From contig OY986971.1 in assembly GCA_963920575.1 (NCBI GenBank), forward strand, positions 8,744,779-8,808,778: a stretch of DNA of 64,000 bases. The letters are read 5' to 3'. Positions 46,759 to 56,464 of this stretch are shown piece by piece. Source of the DNA: Narthecium ossifragum (taxonomy: Eukaryota > Streptophyta > Magnoliopsida > Dioscoreales > Nartheciaceae). Within the stretch, counting starts at the first letter, position 1, and the number at the start of each line of letters is the position of its first letter. The translations under genes and the position numbers were made by a program. Under the pieces are notes generated by a model that worked only from the letters and a program-made list of their open reading frames with translations, did no database searches and was not told the DNA's origin.

Positions 46759-47107
46759 GAAGTCAGTATTGTAACACCCTGGCCCTCCACTGGGCTCCCG
46801 GTCCGACCACTAGCATCTCTTTCAGGTGACTCATCTTTCACAACCTTGGTATGAACACATAGTGAATTATCTTGTTTCAAGCAACCTTCCCGACTCATGG
46901 TCTAAAAATGCTAAAGATAGGTTATTTTCTCAAATTAAATATTATATTTGGGAAGACCCTGAGTTATTTAAACACTATTCTGATCAGGTCATTAGAAGAT
47001 GTGTGCATGAGTCAGAAGTTCATGACATTCTCACTTTCTGTAATACCCATGTATGAAGTCAGTATTGTAACACCCTGGCCCTCCACTGGGCTCCCGGTCC
47101 GACCAGG
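46516..47107 (+). repeat. Tandem duplication, unit 296 bp, spanning an insertion junction
   Basis: Positions 46516-46811 and 46812-47107 are nearly identical; one difference is C/A in the codon after RRCV. Each copy holds the end of the Athila RNase H/integrase fragment, the AGTAT target, and the first about 42 bases of the chimeric element (TGTAACACCCTGGCCC...). The duplication therefore happened after that insertion. Confidence 0.92.
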
Positions 47108-47164
47108 ATCCACCCGAGGGCCCCACCCGACACAATATTGTCCGCTTTTGGCTCACCGCAGAAA

Positions 47165-47255
47165 TCTGGGAAAACTTCCCAGTAGGTCACCCATCGTGTG
47201 ACTACTCCAGGTCAAGCACGCTTAACCTTGGAGTTTTCTGACGGATCACTGCCAG
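47165..47255 (-). other. 5S rRNA-like segment, left arm
   Basis: On the minus strand it reads AACTCCAAGGTTAAGCGTGC, then GGAGTAGT, then GATGGGTGACCTACTGGGAA, close to the internal promoter region (A box, intermediate element, C box) and 3' half of plant 5S rRNA. It is part of the Cassandra-like LTR, not a 5S gene. Confidence 0.8.
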
Positions 47256-47754
47256 CACGACTTTAAAACGCGTTGTGTCTTATAAGGGCTTACTATATAC
47301 TTATACCGAACCCCCGACCATATCCAGGCGTTGTGAGATTGCTTACCCGGCTACCCGACTCAGCCCCGCCCTCCATGCGCAGGCATCTTGTCCCATGGTA
47401 GACCCAGCGGGCCTCACAATCCACCCCCCTTGGAGGCCCAGCGTCCTCGCTGGCACAATTTCCGGCTGTGAACTGGCTCTGATACCATACAGTGGAGGGC
47501 TGGGATGTTACAATATGGTATCAGAGCCGGTTCCCAGCCAGAAATTGTGCCAGCGAGGATGCTGGGCCTCCAAGGGGGTGGATTGTGAGGCCCGCTGGGT
47601 CTACCGTGGGACAAGATGCCTACGCCTGAAGGGCGAGGCTGAGTCGGGTAGCCGGGTAAGCAATCCCACAACGCTTGGGTATGGTCCGGGGTTCGATATA
47701 AGTATATATTAAGCCCTTAATAAACACAACGTGTTTTAACGCCGTGCTGGCAGT

Positions 47755-47845
47755 GATCCGCAAGAAAACTCCAAGGTTTAGCGTGCTTACCTTGGAGCGA
47801 TCCCGGGATGGGTGGGGATGGGTGACCTACTGGGAAGTTTTCTCA
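47755..47845 (+). other. 5S rRNA-like segment, right arm
   Basis: Plus-strand copy: AACTCCAAGGTTTAGCGTGC, and GGATGGGTGACCTACTGGGA. An extra GGATGGGTGG phrase duplicates part of the C-box region, so this copy is more decayed than the left one. Confidence 0.78.
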
Positions 47846-47962
47846 GATTTCTGCGGTGAGCCAAAAGTGGACAATATTGTGTCGAATGGGGCCCTCGGGT
47901 GGATCCTGGTCGGACCGGGAGCCCGCGGGTCGGACCCAGTGGAGGGCCGGGGCGTTATAGTA

Positions 47963-47974
47963 TGGTATCAGAGC
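47963..47974 (+). promoter_or_regulatory. Primer-binding site, initiator tRNA-Met type
   Basis: TGGTATCAGAGC directly precedes the gag leader. Inner copies are at 47516-47528 (plus) and 47475-47487 (minus). Confidence 0.85.
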
Positions 47975-48162
47975 ATAGGTTGTAGATCCCAGGGTTTAGG
48001 ATCAGGATTCGGTTGAGACTGAGCGTGGACTGAGTTAGTTCTATGTCTATAACATCTGTGCATGCTCTTCTGTGATGTGTTGTGCTTTTTCGCTTCCTGT
48101 TTGTACTGGGTGTTTTGCGGTTTTTGACAAGTGGATACTTGTTGTTTCTGGTGAGTGTGCAG

Positions 48163-49358
48163 ATGCCGAGGAGTTGGGTACGTCATTCAGTTGTGAGTCG
48201 TGGCCGGTCGCGTGTGCAACGCACCGCCCGACAGGCTCCAGTAGCCGCGACAGCTTTGCCCCGAGACTCTGCACCAGCACCAGAGACGAGTGTTGAGTTC
48301 GCGGTGGGGGAAAACGCCTCTCTTTTCGCCGAGAGGGTTCTTCCGCCACTTAGCGAACACGCTGTGACGGCAGCGGTGATCACCTTCCAGGAGCTGAACC
48401 CGCCCAGGTTCAGTGGTGCTGAGGGTGATCCGGCAGTAGCGGACGACTGGCTGAGAGGAGTCAGTCGTGTCCTCGACGCTTTGTTCATCCTGGATGACCG
48501 GGTTAGGGTAAGACTGGCGGCGTTCCAGCTCGACGGGGACGCTTTGGACTGGTGGAGTGCTGTCTTGACCGTTAGGAGCGGGAGTGACCCCACGTGGGAC
48601 ATGTTCCGTTCGTCTTTTCTCGACGCGTACTTCCCTAAGAGTGCGTGTCAGGCCTTGGTTCGGGAGTACCTTAGCATCTCCCAGGATACGCAGTCAGTGG
48701 CACAGTATGCAGCTAGGTTCACCAGGCTCGTCAAGTTCGCCGATCCAGTGGCAAGCGATCCTCTCGCCAGAGCGCGACAGTTTTAGTGGGGCTACGGCCC
48801 GAGATCAGGCTTCTGATGACGGCGCGGTTTGCTATAGCTCTTAGGGAGGTGGTGAACTGTGCCTTGTCAGTGGAGGCCGTACTGCTGGAGGCAGGGCCTA
48901 GGGCAGTTCAGCCAGTGTTCCTCTCGAGTTCAGGGCACGACGGCCAGCCGCAGCAGGCTTAGGGTGGAGTAGGACCGTGGCGGGGGGAGGCCCGTTCACG
49001 ACGCCATCAGCCCTATCAGCACCAGCCAGAGGACGTCGGTGGAGACAGTCCAGAGGCAGAGGAGGAGTTCGCGGAGGATGATCCGGACGAGCGGTTTCCA
49101 GAGGAGGAGCCTCAGCAGGAGGCGTTCGCAGGGTTTGGTCAGATCCAGCAGGCAGAGCAGAGACCTGTGACGTGCTTTGAGTGCGGGCAGTTGGGGCATT
49201 ACCGGAGAGACTGCCCCTTGCAGAGAGCGTGGACCAGGCGGGACAGGATGCAGGCAGGCCTGGGGCCGCGTTTGTGCTATCAGTGTGGCCAGCCGGGTCA
49301 CTTTCGCCGAGAGTGCGCGATGCTGCGAGGCGGAGGTCGTGGCAGGGGAGGCCAGTAG
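48163..49358 (+). pseudogene. Chromovirus-type (probably Tekay/Del-like) gag with two CCHC knuckles
   Basis: ATG at 48163 (MPRSWVRH...) with an Arg-rich start. The capsid-like part contains FQELNPPRFSGAEGDPAVAD, FQLDGDALDWWSAV and FLDAYFPKSA. The frame ends at 48786 because of a one-base shift at about 48782; in the other frame it continues (LVGLRPEIRLLMTARF), meets a TAG at 48960-48962, and reaches two zinc knuckles, CFECGQLGHYRRDC and CYQCGQPGHFRREC (49167-49320), with a stop at 49356-49358. Total about 398 codons. Only about 140 bases separate it from the 3' LTR, so protease to integrase have been deleted. Tekay/Del-like assignment rests on the gag type, the Met primer site and the pol-end phrase DEISFKG. 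Confidence 0.78.
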
Positions 49359-49501
49359 AGGCGGCCGGGTTGGCTTCAGCATCAGCGTCACATCAGCAGG
49401 TACCTTTTACCGCTTTGTAGTATCCTGATAGCCGTTGTTTTCTTTTCCGAGTCCTACCTTTATCGAATCTCAGGACGAGATTTCCTTTAAGGGTATTAGG
49501 A

Positions 49502-52023
49502 TGTGAGGACCCGTCCCTCTACTCCTGGGTCGACCGGCTGGGTCAGGCCCGTGGCTTGTTGGTTTGCTTCGCGTCGAGCGCGCGATTTGGTGGATCGCAT
49601 TGTTTCTTGGACCACAAGGGAAATTTGGTAAATTGCGCCTTGATGGTTTGTTTCACACCCGTGTGTGTGTACACACTAACCTTGTATGTGTTAGTGTTTG
49701 TTTAGAATGACTAGGTGGACTCGGGATCGGAAGATCCCAGCTCGGGCGCGCTGAAGCTTGCTTTTGGGCAGCTTACGGCCCTTGAGCGATCGATCGCTCC
49801 TTGCAGCGATCGATCGGACTCGTGAGCGAGTCGGTGGGTTTTGACCCGCTCGGATCGATCCGACTTGGTGTTGGATCGATCCAACCTGTGTCAGATTGAT
49901 CCGACTTGGGGTTGGATCGATCCGGAGCGCGAGCGATCGATCACTCCTTTAAGCGATCGAACGGACTCGGCGTCGGTGGCTTTTTTGCTTCGCGAGGACG
50001 GTCGCCGTTGGCCGTCGCTCTCTCCTGTCAGAAGGGGAGGACTCTCCCTCCCCTCCTTTCACTTTCTCCCCTCTTTTCCGGCTGTCCCCTCCCCCTTTCC
50101 TCCTTTTCTCCTTCCCCTCATTCCTTCTTCTTCTTCTTCTTTCTCCTCTCCCGAAGGCTCTGTTTTCTCTCCTTTTCCCGCCGGCGAGCTTCTTCTCCTC
50201 CGTTCTCCCTCCTCCGACCATCTTTTTGGGTGTTTTAAGGCTCGTTGGATCCGTGGCAATGAGAGGAAGGCTCCTGGTGTGGTTTGGAGGCTTGTTAGTG
50301 ACTAGTTGCGAGGGATCAGCCGAGGAAAGCGTTCTTCGGTAGGTTCTTCTACCTATTGTGTTCTTTAATGGGTTTCTTTAGATCTAGCCGTTGGATCTTG
50401 TTGATCTTTGTCTTGTTGGATTCCTCATGCTTAGTAGAATTTCTGATATGGGTTTTATGATCTTTGGTTGAGATCTTAGTACGTTTTATGCATGATTAAG
50501 CTCGGATTTTCTGGTTTCTGCTGTTCTTGAAGAACAGCCGGCTTGCGGCAAGTTTTTCGGCTAGCGCGTACATGATCTTGGGTTGTGATGAACATAAGAG
50601 TTGTAGATCTTTGAATCTACTCTCTAACCCAACTGATGTCATAATTTTCCAATTTTTCTATGATTTGTTATGAATTGTTTACTGGAGGGCTGCGTTGTAG
50701 CAATTAATTGGTAAGTTAGTTTGATTAATAGTTTGATTAGTGTTTTCCCGTTAATCCAACCGTTGGATGATTATGGATTTTGTATATGTTGATCCTGGTA
50801 TATACATCTACTGATGGCTAAGTTGGATCTTGAATCCGACGTCGTTTGCATATCGGATCGACGGGATCAATTAGCCTCTAGTAGAGAACTTTTGGGTGTT
50901 TGGAATATAATATTATATTTCGGATTATAATATTATATTGTTTACTGTTCATCATCGTTTTCGGGGTTGCTTCCCGTTGCAGAAGTCTGCGATCGACGGT
51001 CGTGGTACCGTCGTAATGCCGGGACCCGCTGCGGATCGGCTGGCAGCGGTCGGTAGTACCGCTGCTGCGATCCGGTTGACTTATATGATGTTTGTCATAC
51101 TGTTGCATGCTTTACTTCTTATCTGTATATGTCATAGCATGCATTGTTGTTTTGTGCATTAGTTGCATTGGTTAGGGCGTGGGTGATCTTTGGGTTGCCG
51201 TCCCGAGGCTGGAATCTCGGACTTAGCCCTAGGACCGGGGTTGGGTAGTTTGAACCCGGTTTGAATTGTGGTGTCCAGTCAACTTGATGATAGACCTAGA
51301 TGACTGGTGCACTTAATGCTTGATGATTGTAGAGGTCGTGTCGGCCTTGAGTCGGATGTTGAGGTATAGCCGGTGTTCCACTGTGTTGACTCTTGAGTGC
51401 TGGAGAGGCCCCCTTAGCGGTGCCATTTCCCGCCTGCAGTGTCGGTTCCCTGCATGTGAGTTAGCAGTATATGTTGAGCTTACTGTGTGCTGCTCCTGGG
51501 CACCAGGGACACGCGGTGGGGTTTTGGGACCCCTGTATACACCCAGGTCTTACTTGAGGGCGACACTATTGCGTTTCCCTCTTTCTTCTGTGTGTCGTAG
51601 TGTAGAACCCTACTGAGCTTAGTGCTCACACCTACCCGGGCTGTGTTTTGCAGGTGCAGGCGTCAGTTCTTCTTCTGTGGCCCCTACCGGGCAGTTGGTC
51701 GGCGGTGCGGCGGCGCCTGGTGGACTTTGAGAGGTGGCGATCTTTACTGCTTTTATACCCTATGTTAGATAGTCTCCTACGGAAGTAATGTTGTATTTGG
51801 ATCTTTCCCTCTCCGAGGATATGTATATTAAATTCACTTGGGTTTGTAATCTGTGGTTCGAGGCTTATTAAATTGTTGTTTTAAATTGAGGGTGTTTTGT
51901 GTTAAACTGTTAGGGAGACCAATAGGTTAGAGGGAACCCTCGCCAGCTTTGTTTTCTGCGTTTCGTTAGGTGCTGGTTCGCGTCGCCCGGCCCTGTTGGG
52001 CTTTCGCGTTTCGGGGCGCGACA
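49502..52023 (+). repeat. 3' LTR of the chimeric element (TGTGAGGACC family)
   Basis: 2522 bp, TGTGAGGACCCGTCCC ... TTTCGGGGCGCGACA. The bases before it are TAGGA and those after it AGTAT, so this LTR is not an independent solo insertion; AGTAT pairs with 47061-47065. GATCGATC sites at 49785-49950 precede a pyrimidine-rich leader-like tract. Closely related to 39622-42094 and, in reverse, to 56465-58834. Confidence 0.88.
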
Positions 52024-52036
52024 AGTATATTCTTGT

Positions 52037-52873
52037 ATGGTTGACTATGTTTCTAAATGGGTAGAAGCTACAACAACCAAATCGAATGTTCATAAAGTCA
52101 TGATTAAAGTTCTTCAAAGTAACATCTTTTCTCGATTAGGTTGTCCCCGTGCAATTATTAGCGATGGTGGTTCTCATTTTAATAATCAGCACTTTGCATC
52201 TCTTCTTAGAAAATACTCTTTCACACATAAGGTAGCCACCCCTTATCATCCTCAGACCAGTGGCCAAGTAGAATTTTCTAATAGGGAAATAAAGCTCATA
52301 TTAGAGAAAACTGTTCACATTGACCGTACAGATTGGGCCATAAAGCTAGATGATGCACTGTGGGCTTACAGGACTGCTTATAAAACGCCTATTGGTATGT
52401 CCCCATATCGATTAGTTTTTGGTAAGCCTTGTCATTTACATGTTGAATTAGAAACTCGAGCTATGTGAGCCATTAAAAAGTTTAATACTGATACCAATGC
52501 CTTCACAGCACATAGGAAACTTAGTTCATGTGAACTTGAGGAAATTTGCAATGAGGCATATTTGAATTCAAAAATTTATAAAGAAAAAATAAAAGCATTT
52601 CACGATAAACACATTTTGAAGACTTTTGTTATTGGGCAAAAAGTCTGGCTTTTTAATGCTAAATTGCGCCTTTTCTCTGGTAAAATACGTTCTAGATAGT
52701 TCGGGCCTTTTATTATAAATAAAGTATTTACACATGGTGAAGTAGAAATTCACAATCCACACACGAATGAAATTTTCACTGTTAATGGGCATAGATTAAA
52801 ACACTACGTGGAGGACATTGTACATGGTGTTGTTATTGAGTCCGTCGAGCTGACATACCCGTGCTATAGCTGA
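52037..52873 (+). pseudogene. Athila integrase, core to C-terminus
   Basis: It resumes at [16 protein letters not shown] after the chimeric insertion. It shows IISDGGSHF (second catalytic aspartate) and [14 protein letters not shown] (glutamate), then the C-terminal domain. In-frame stops are TGA at 52466-52468 and TAG at 52697-52699, the latter where the W of WxGPF is expected. It ends TYPCYS with TGA at 52871-52873. The zinc finger and first aspartate are deleted. The homologous fragment of the first Athila element is at 2-970. Confidence 0.9.
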
Positions 52874-52884
52874 CCTTTTTAGGC

Positions 52885-52931
52885 TCGTCTAGCGAAAGAC
52901 GTAAAATTACGCACTTCTTGGGAGGCAACCC
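52885..52931 (+). other. Post-pol hairpin motif, third copy
   Basis: CGTCT-AGCGAA-AGACG followed by TTGGG-AGGCAA-CCCAG, twelve bases after the integrase stop. The outer pair of the second stem is T-G (U.G in RNA), intermediate between the C-G and A-T forms of the other copies. Confidence 0.55.
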
Positions 52932-53074
52932 AGTTTTATGATTTTTCCTTAGCTTTTTAGATATTTTCTTTAATTTTTAGGATTTTTTTTCCATTTTTCC
53001 GATTTTTCCTATATTTTCCCTTAATTTTCCTATAAGAATAATCATAATATCTAGAATAATAAAAAGTCCTGGTT

Positions 53075-54000
53075 CACGGTTGACCGTCGCATCGACCGAT
53101 GCATCGTCTGTGAGGTTCTGTCACGAAAAAGGTTTCTCAGGGTCAATGCGGAGATCGACCGTCAACTCCTCGAACATATCACGTGGTCCATGGTCGATTG
53201 GGTGATCGATCGTCGGTTTATTTTTCCAAATAACTTGGTTCATGATCGAACGATCGATCGACCATCTGCTTTTGTTCTCACATCATCGACACCCATGGTC
53301 GATCGCCCATCATCCCTCTCATCTTCGGACCACTTCCTCCCTCGGCATCATTCTCTCTAGTCACCCCCAACCCTCCACACCAGCACGACAACTTCTGTCA
53401 TCGAGTTCCCGTTCTACCTGAACCATCCACGCCCCAAAGCACCCTATCTTCCAACACCGGTGAGCCTCCCCTGTTTCATCCACCGTCGCCGATATCCTCC
53501 TCCACCACCTACTATTGCCCTGAAACCCCTCCACAAGCTTCCCCAGCCCGCCACGACACTTCTGCCACCATCCAAAACCATAATTGTCAACTGGATCGCC
53601 GGATTCCACCTCCGTCAACATCAACCTTCGCAGACTGTCACCAATGCCACCAATCCACGACCTTCCCTAGTTCCAATCCACCTCTATCAGCTTCGTCCAC
53701 CCTCTACGATACTTCCTCGACACTTGCAAACCTCAATTGGAGCTCCGACCGTCGGATTCCAACTCCGGCCATCTTCCTCCGAGCAGTCCACAACCATTCC
53801 GCCGCCTGGAGACCACCATTCACAAATCAGACCATATATATGAACTCCTTGACCTTTGACGAATTTTCCTGTCCCCTTCCCGTCCTCCGGCCACGAAGTT
53901 TCACCGTTAATCCACTACCGGCGAGTTCTCAGCTGTCCGATTGTTGATGGACGTGATCCAGGTGCTTCAAAGCCCAGTTTTTCGCGATCGGACAGTCTCA
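53075..54000 (+). promoter_or_regulatory. GATCGA-type palindrome cluster and leader-like tract
   Basis: GGTCGAT, CGATCGATCG and GTCGACC-like sites cluster at 53080-53310, followed by a C-rich tract to about 54000 with short overlapping frames. The order equals 3280-3715 of the first Athila element, but no third ORF survives here. Confidence 0.4.
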
Positions 54001-54434
54001 ATCTTTAAGTAGGACAATAGTATAAAAGCTGACTAAATATTGTGCTTGGAAGATTTAATGTAATTTAATGCTTTCATATTTATAATTTCAATTTTGTGGA
54101 TTGAATGCTTGTATAGGTTGATATATCATGACCATACAAAGGACACTCTGTCCAATTTTTTTTTAATGATTTTAATACATTTTTAGAGATTAAGTTGTTA
54201 TATTTGATCTTTTGGGAAAGGTATATATTTCTGTGGCAGGATATGCTTGAATGGAGAATTTCTTTTATTATTGTGGGGCCTAGTACGATTATATTGAGAG
54301 AGAAGATGTTCTGCGATTCATTATGGTTATTTCTACCCTATTTTTCATTAATTTATTCATGAACATTATTTCTATTTCATGCATTAGAGTTGATGAATAT
54401 TACAATTGATTTCTAATGGCATATTTAAGGGATG

Positions 54435-54629
54435 TATAGATGTTTATGGGTGTCATCCTTGAAAACCCTCATGAGACTATAACTCCTCCACTAGGGTAAC
54501 CCAGAGGTTTAAAGGCTTGTTGCACATGCTAAGAGCAATCGTGAGACCTACAAAAATGGCTAGTTAGATTTCTTGTTTTCATTTTATCTTTTCTTTGCTC
54601 GAGGACTAGCAAAGCGTAAGTTAGGGGTG
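54435..54629 (+). promoter_or_regulatory. Structured 3' UTR block and polypurine tract of the large Athila-like element
   Basis: TTGCACATGCTAAGAGCAA (54520-54538, one stem mismatch), CTTTGCT...AGCAAAG (54593-54614), then AAGTTAGGGGTG before the LTR. Confidence 0.6.
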
Positions 54630-56033
54630 TGATAAGTCACTAAATATTTATAATTAAACCCTTTAAATTACCTTTGTTAAGCCTAAAGTGTTTGTATTTG
54701 ATAGTTTGTTAATTTATTTTAGGTTTAATGAAGATTCAAGCTAGAAATTATAGAAAAAGGTTAATATGCTAGAAATACCTACTTTGTCAACAATCAGGAG
54801 AATATTCGCTAGATATTTTTCATAAGTCCAAATATTATGAAATTGGGAAGATTCAAGCTAGAAATTACAAGTTTCATGTTGGATACTGTCCGAGACTCCT
54901 GATGGATTAATACCAGTTTTGAAGAATATAAAAATATATATATGCTGAAAATTGGTCCGTCAATGTTCAGGAGAATATTCTCCAAATATTCTACATAACT
55001 CTGAATATTATGAAGTCTTCGGAACCTGACAGAAAACTTCGTATTCTACATCTTTCTTGTTGAACTTGTTTTCAGATTATGGACGGATTGGACCCAGTTG
55101 CGACCAAAAAAGGCTGTCAGGATTGAGTCAGGAAATCCGAGCTGCATTAAGAGTCCAACTAAACTAAAACCCTAGTTTTTGGAGTTCGCGCATATATATG
55201 GTTATTTAATACGAATTATGGGCCTTTCTTTTGGATGATTTTTAAGGGAGAAAGGAGAAGACAAAGATGCAGCGTGGATCCCAATCATTCTTCATCGAAT
55301 CTATAGCTTCCATCTCTGAGATGAGTAGCTAAATTTTGTACTAGAGATCTCATGAAGCTTTAGTGTAGTTTTTCATTATTTTTCTAGTTTGATACTTGTA
55401 TTTCTTTCTGGACATGATTTAATATATATCTTTTTAATGATAATAGAGGTGAGGGAACAGAGTTTCTTGACGTATATTGAGGTCTACCTGATTTCGGTGA
55501 TTGATGGTAGAGATCTATAAGATAGTTTCCATGTGATTTGTGAATATTTGATGATATATTTTATGATTAGTGACGATAGGTTGTGCTAATGTTACCCCGA
55601 AGACAATCTATGCTAATCGAAGATAAAATATGTCTTTGGAAAATACTCACCTTCGTTTAGGGATAACTAGAGAAGAAACTTAAATGTCTAGAGAAGAAAA
55701 CAAGGGGATAACTAGAGAATACAGGAAGTGAAACTTAAATGGATTGAGTAATCCCTAGGTTTTCTCTCATTAGTATATTTCAATCTTTCTAATTGCTCTC
55801 TTAATTAGTTTTAATTAATAAATTTCGAAAACCCAAATCAATCCTTTTTTGCTTTAGGATTAGAGTCTTGAGAGTTAATTCTGGTTCTTCTTAGTAATCA
55901 AAGTATTCTCTGTGGTTCGACTCCGTATTTCATCACTATTCTACCCCATAGTTTAGTATTTTGAATTAGGGTTTATAAATTATATACTTGATTGAGTTCG
56001 CATCTGATTTAATGATATGTTTGCAAGCGATCA
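54630..56033 (+). repeat. 3' LTR of the large Athila-like element
   Basis: 1404 bp, TGATAAGTCACTAAATA ... AAGCGATCA. Confidence 0.87.
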
Positions 56034-56221
56034 ACGCCTATGTGGCGCAGCCTCTCATGTCCACCCGCCGTTTAGTGTGGGGTTCTGTGCTGCTATGTGA
56101 TGCTGGTGGCCAATCTTTGGGGGTCGACCGCGGCTCTATGGTAACGGTAATATCAGCGCCCCTACTATCACTCCCGAGTTTTGGTATGAGTGGTTAGCTC
56201 GTGGATCCTTAACTGATACAT
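56034..56221. other. Unidentified sequence between the Athila-like element and the LINE
   Basis: This and 37949-38051 appear to be the two halves of a roughly 275-bp sequence that inserted into the LINE before the Athila-like element. GTTGGCCGG (37940-37948) and GCTAGCCGG (56222-56230) would be its 9-bp target copies (7 of 9 equal). The LINE frame joins cleanly across them. No terminal inverted repeats were recognised. Confidence 0.35.
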
Positions 56222-56464
56222 GCTAGCCGGGTAGTGGCCCGAAATCCTCCCATTGACAATTACACAGGAAGAGGTAGAGGAGATACAACTGTTAATCCAA
56301 GCAATCCATTGTGGGGGAAATTACATCACCTCCATCATGCGCCGCAGGAAGCTCCACCAGACAATACGGTCATAGGGAGGCCTCCCTCACATCAACCTCA
56401 ACCGCCACCAGCAATCAAGTCCGCGGACCTTGGTGAAGCGAATGTCGAAGCTCCCGAGCCTTAG
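56222..56464 (-). pseudogene. LINE reverse transcriptase, middle part
   Basis: Minus-strand reading from 56464: AKARELRHSLHQ, then LLVAVEVDVREAS (the KxDxxKAFD region with substitutions and a stop nearby), then DRIVWWSFLRRMM, FPPQWIAWINSCISS and VIVNGRISGHYP. These follow directly on the GRYIFDNIAK motif at 58835 and precede the DPLSP motif at 37925. Three stops and one frame change are seen. Confidence 0.82.

Larger units (their letters stand above)
47066..47962. repeat. Inverted pair of Cassandra-like 5S-bearing LTR segments
   Basis: The two arms, about 47066-47487 and 47516-47962, are reverse complements of each other with scattered differences. Read outward from the centre, each arm shows TGGTATCAGAGCC (primer-binding site for initiator tRNA-Met), a short internal stretch with a CCAAGGGGG-type purine tract, a possible LTR start (TGTGAGGCCC), a TATA-like TATAAG, a 5S rRNA-like segment, the phrase GACAATATTGTGTCG, and an LTR end. 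The spacer 47488-47515 repeats the LTR-end sequence (CAGTGGAGGGCTGGGATG). Presence of 5S-like sequence in an LTR next to a Met primer site is the hallmark of Cassandra TRIM elements. Confidence 0.78.
47066..52023 (+). mobile_element. Chimeric LTR retroelement: Cassandra-like inverted dimer, chromovirus-type gag, unrelated 3' LTR
   Basis: 4958 bp flanked by AGTAT at 47061-47065 and 52024-52028. Left part (47066-47962): two Cassandra-like segments in inverted orientation. Then an initiator-tRNA-Met-type primer-binding site (47963), gag (48163-49358), a remnant reading IESQDEISFKG like the end of chromovirus pol, and a 2.5-kb LTR (49502-52023). Pol is deleted. The outer ends belong to two different LTR families, which is abnormal because both LTRs are normally copied from one template. 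A single target duplication around the whole argues that it integrated as a unit. Confidence 0.8.
38052..56033 (+). mobile_element. Athila-like LTR retrotransposon, full length with nested insertions
   Basis: LTRs at 38052-39266 and 54630-56033 share TGATAAG starts and AGCGATCA ends. In between are a tRNA-Asp-type primer-binding site, gag, protease, RT, RNase H, integrase, leader-like tract, structured 3' UTR and polypurine tract in the standard order. Two insertions lie inside: a solo LTR (39622-42094) and a chimeric element (47066-52023). Without them and a 296-bp duplication the element would be about 10.2 kb, normal for Athila. It is inserted in the LINE within a small unidentified sequence. 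No clean 5-bp target duplication is present at its ends. All genes are broken. Confidence 0.9.

Noticed and set aside
47165..47845. Functional 5S rRNA genes
   Set aside because: Only the internal-promoter region and 3' half are recognisable, with insertions and substitutions, in inverted copies inside an LTR; this fits Cassandra-like elements.
49502..52023. Independent solo LTR
   Set aside because: Flanks TAGGA and AGTAT do not match; AGTAT instead pairs with the left end of the chimera at 47061-47065, and the LTR is directly preceded by a pol-end remnant.
56234..56464. Plus-strand 76-codon frame rich in Pro/His
   Set aside because: The minus strand of this interval reads as the middle of LINE reverse transcriptase, which explains it better.
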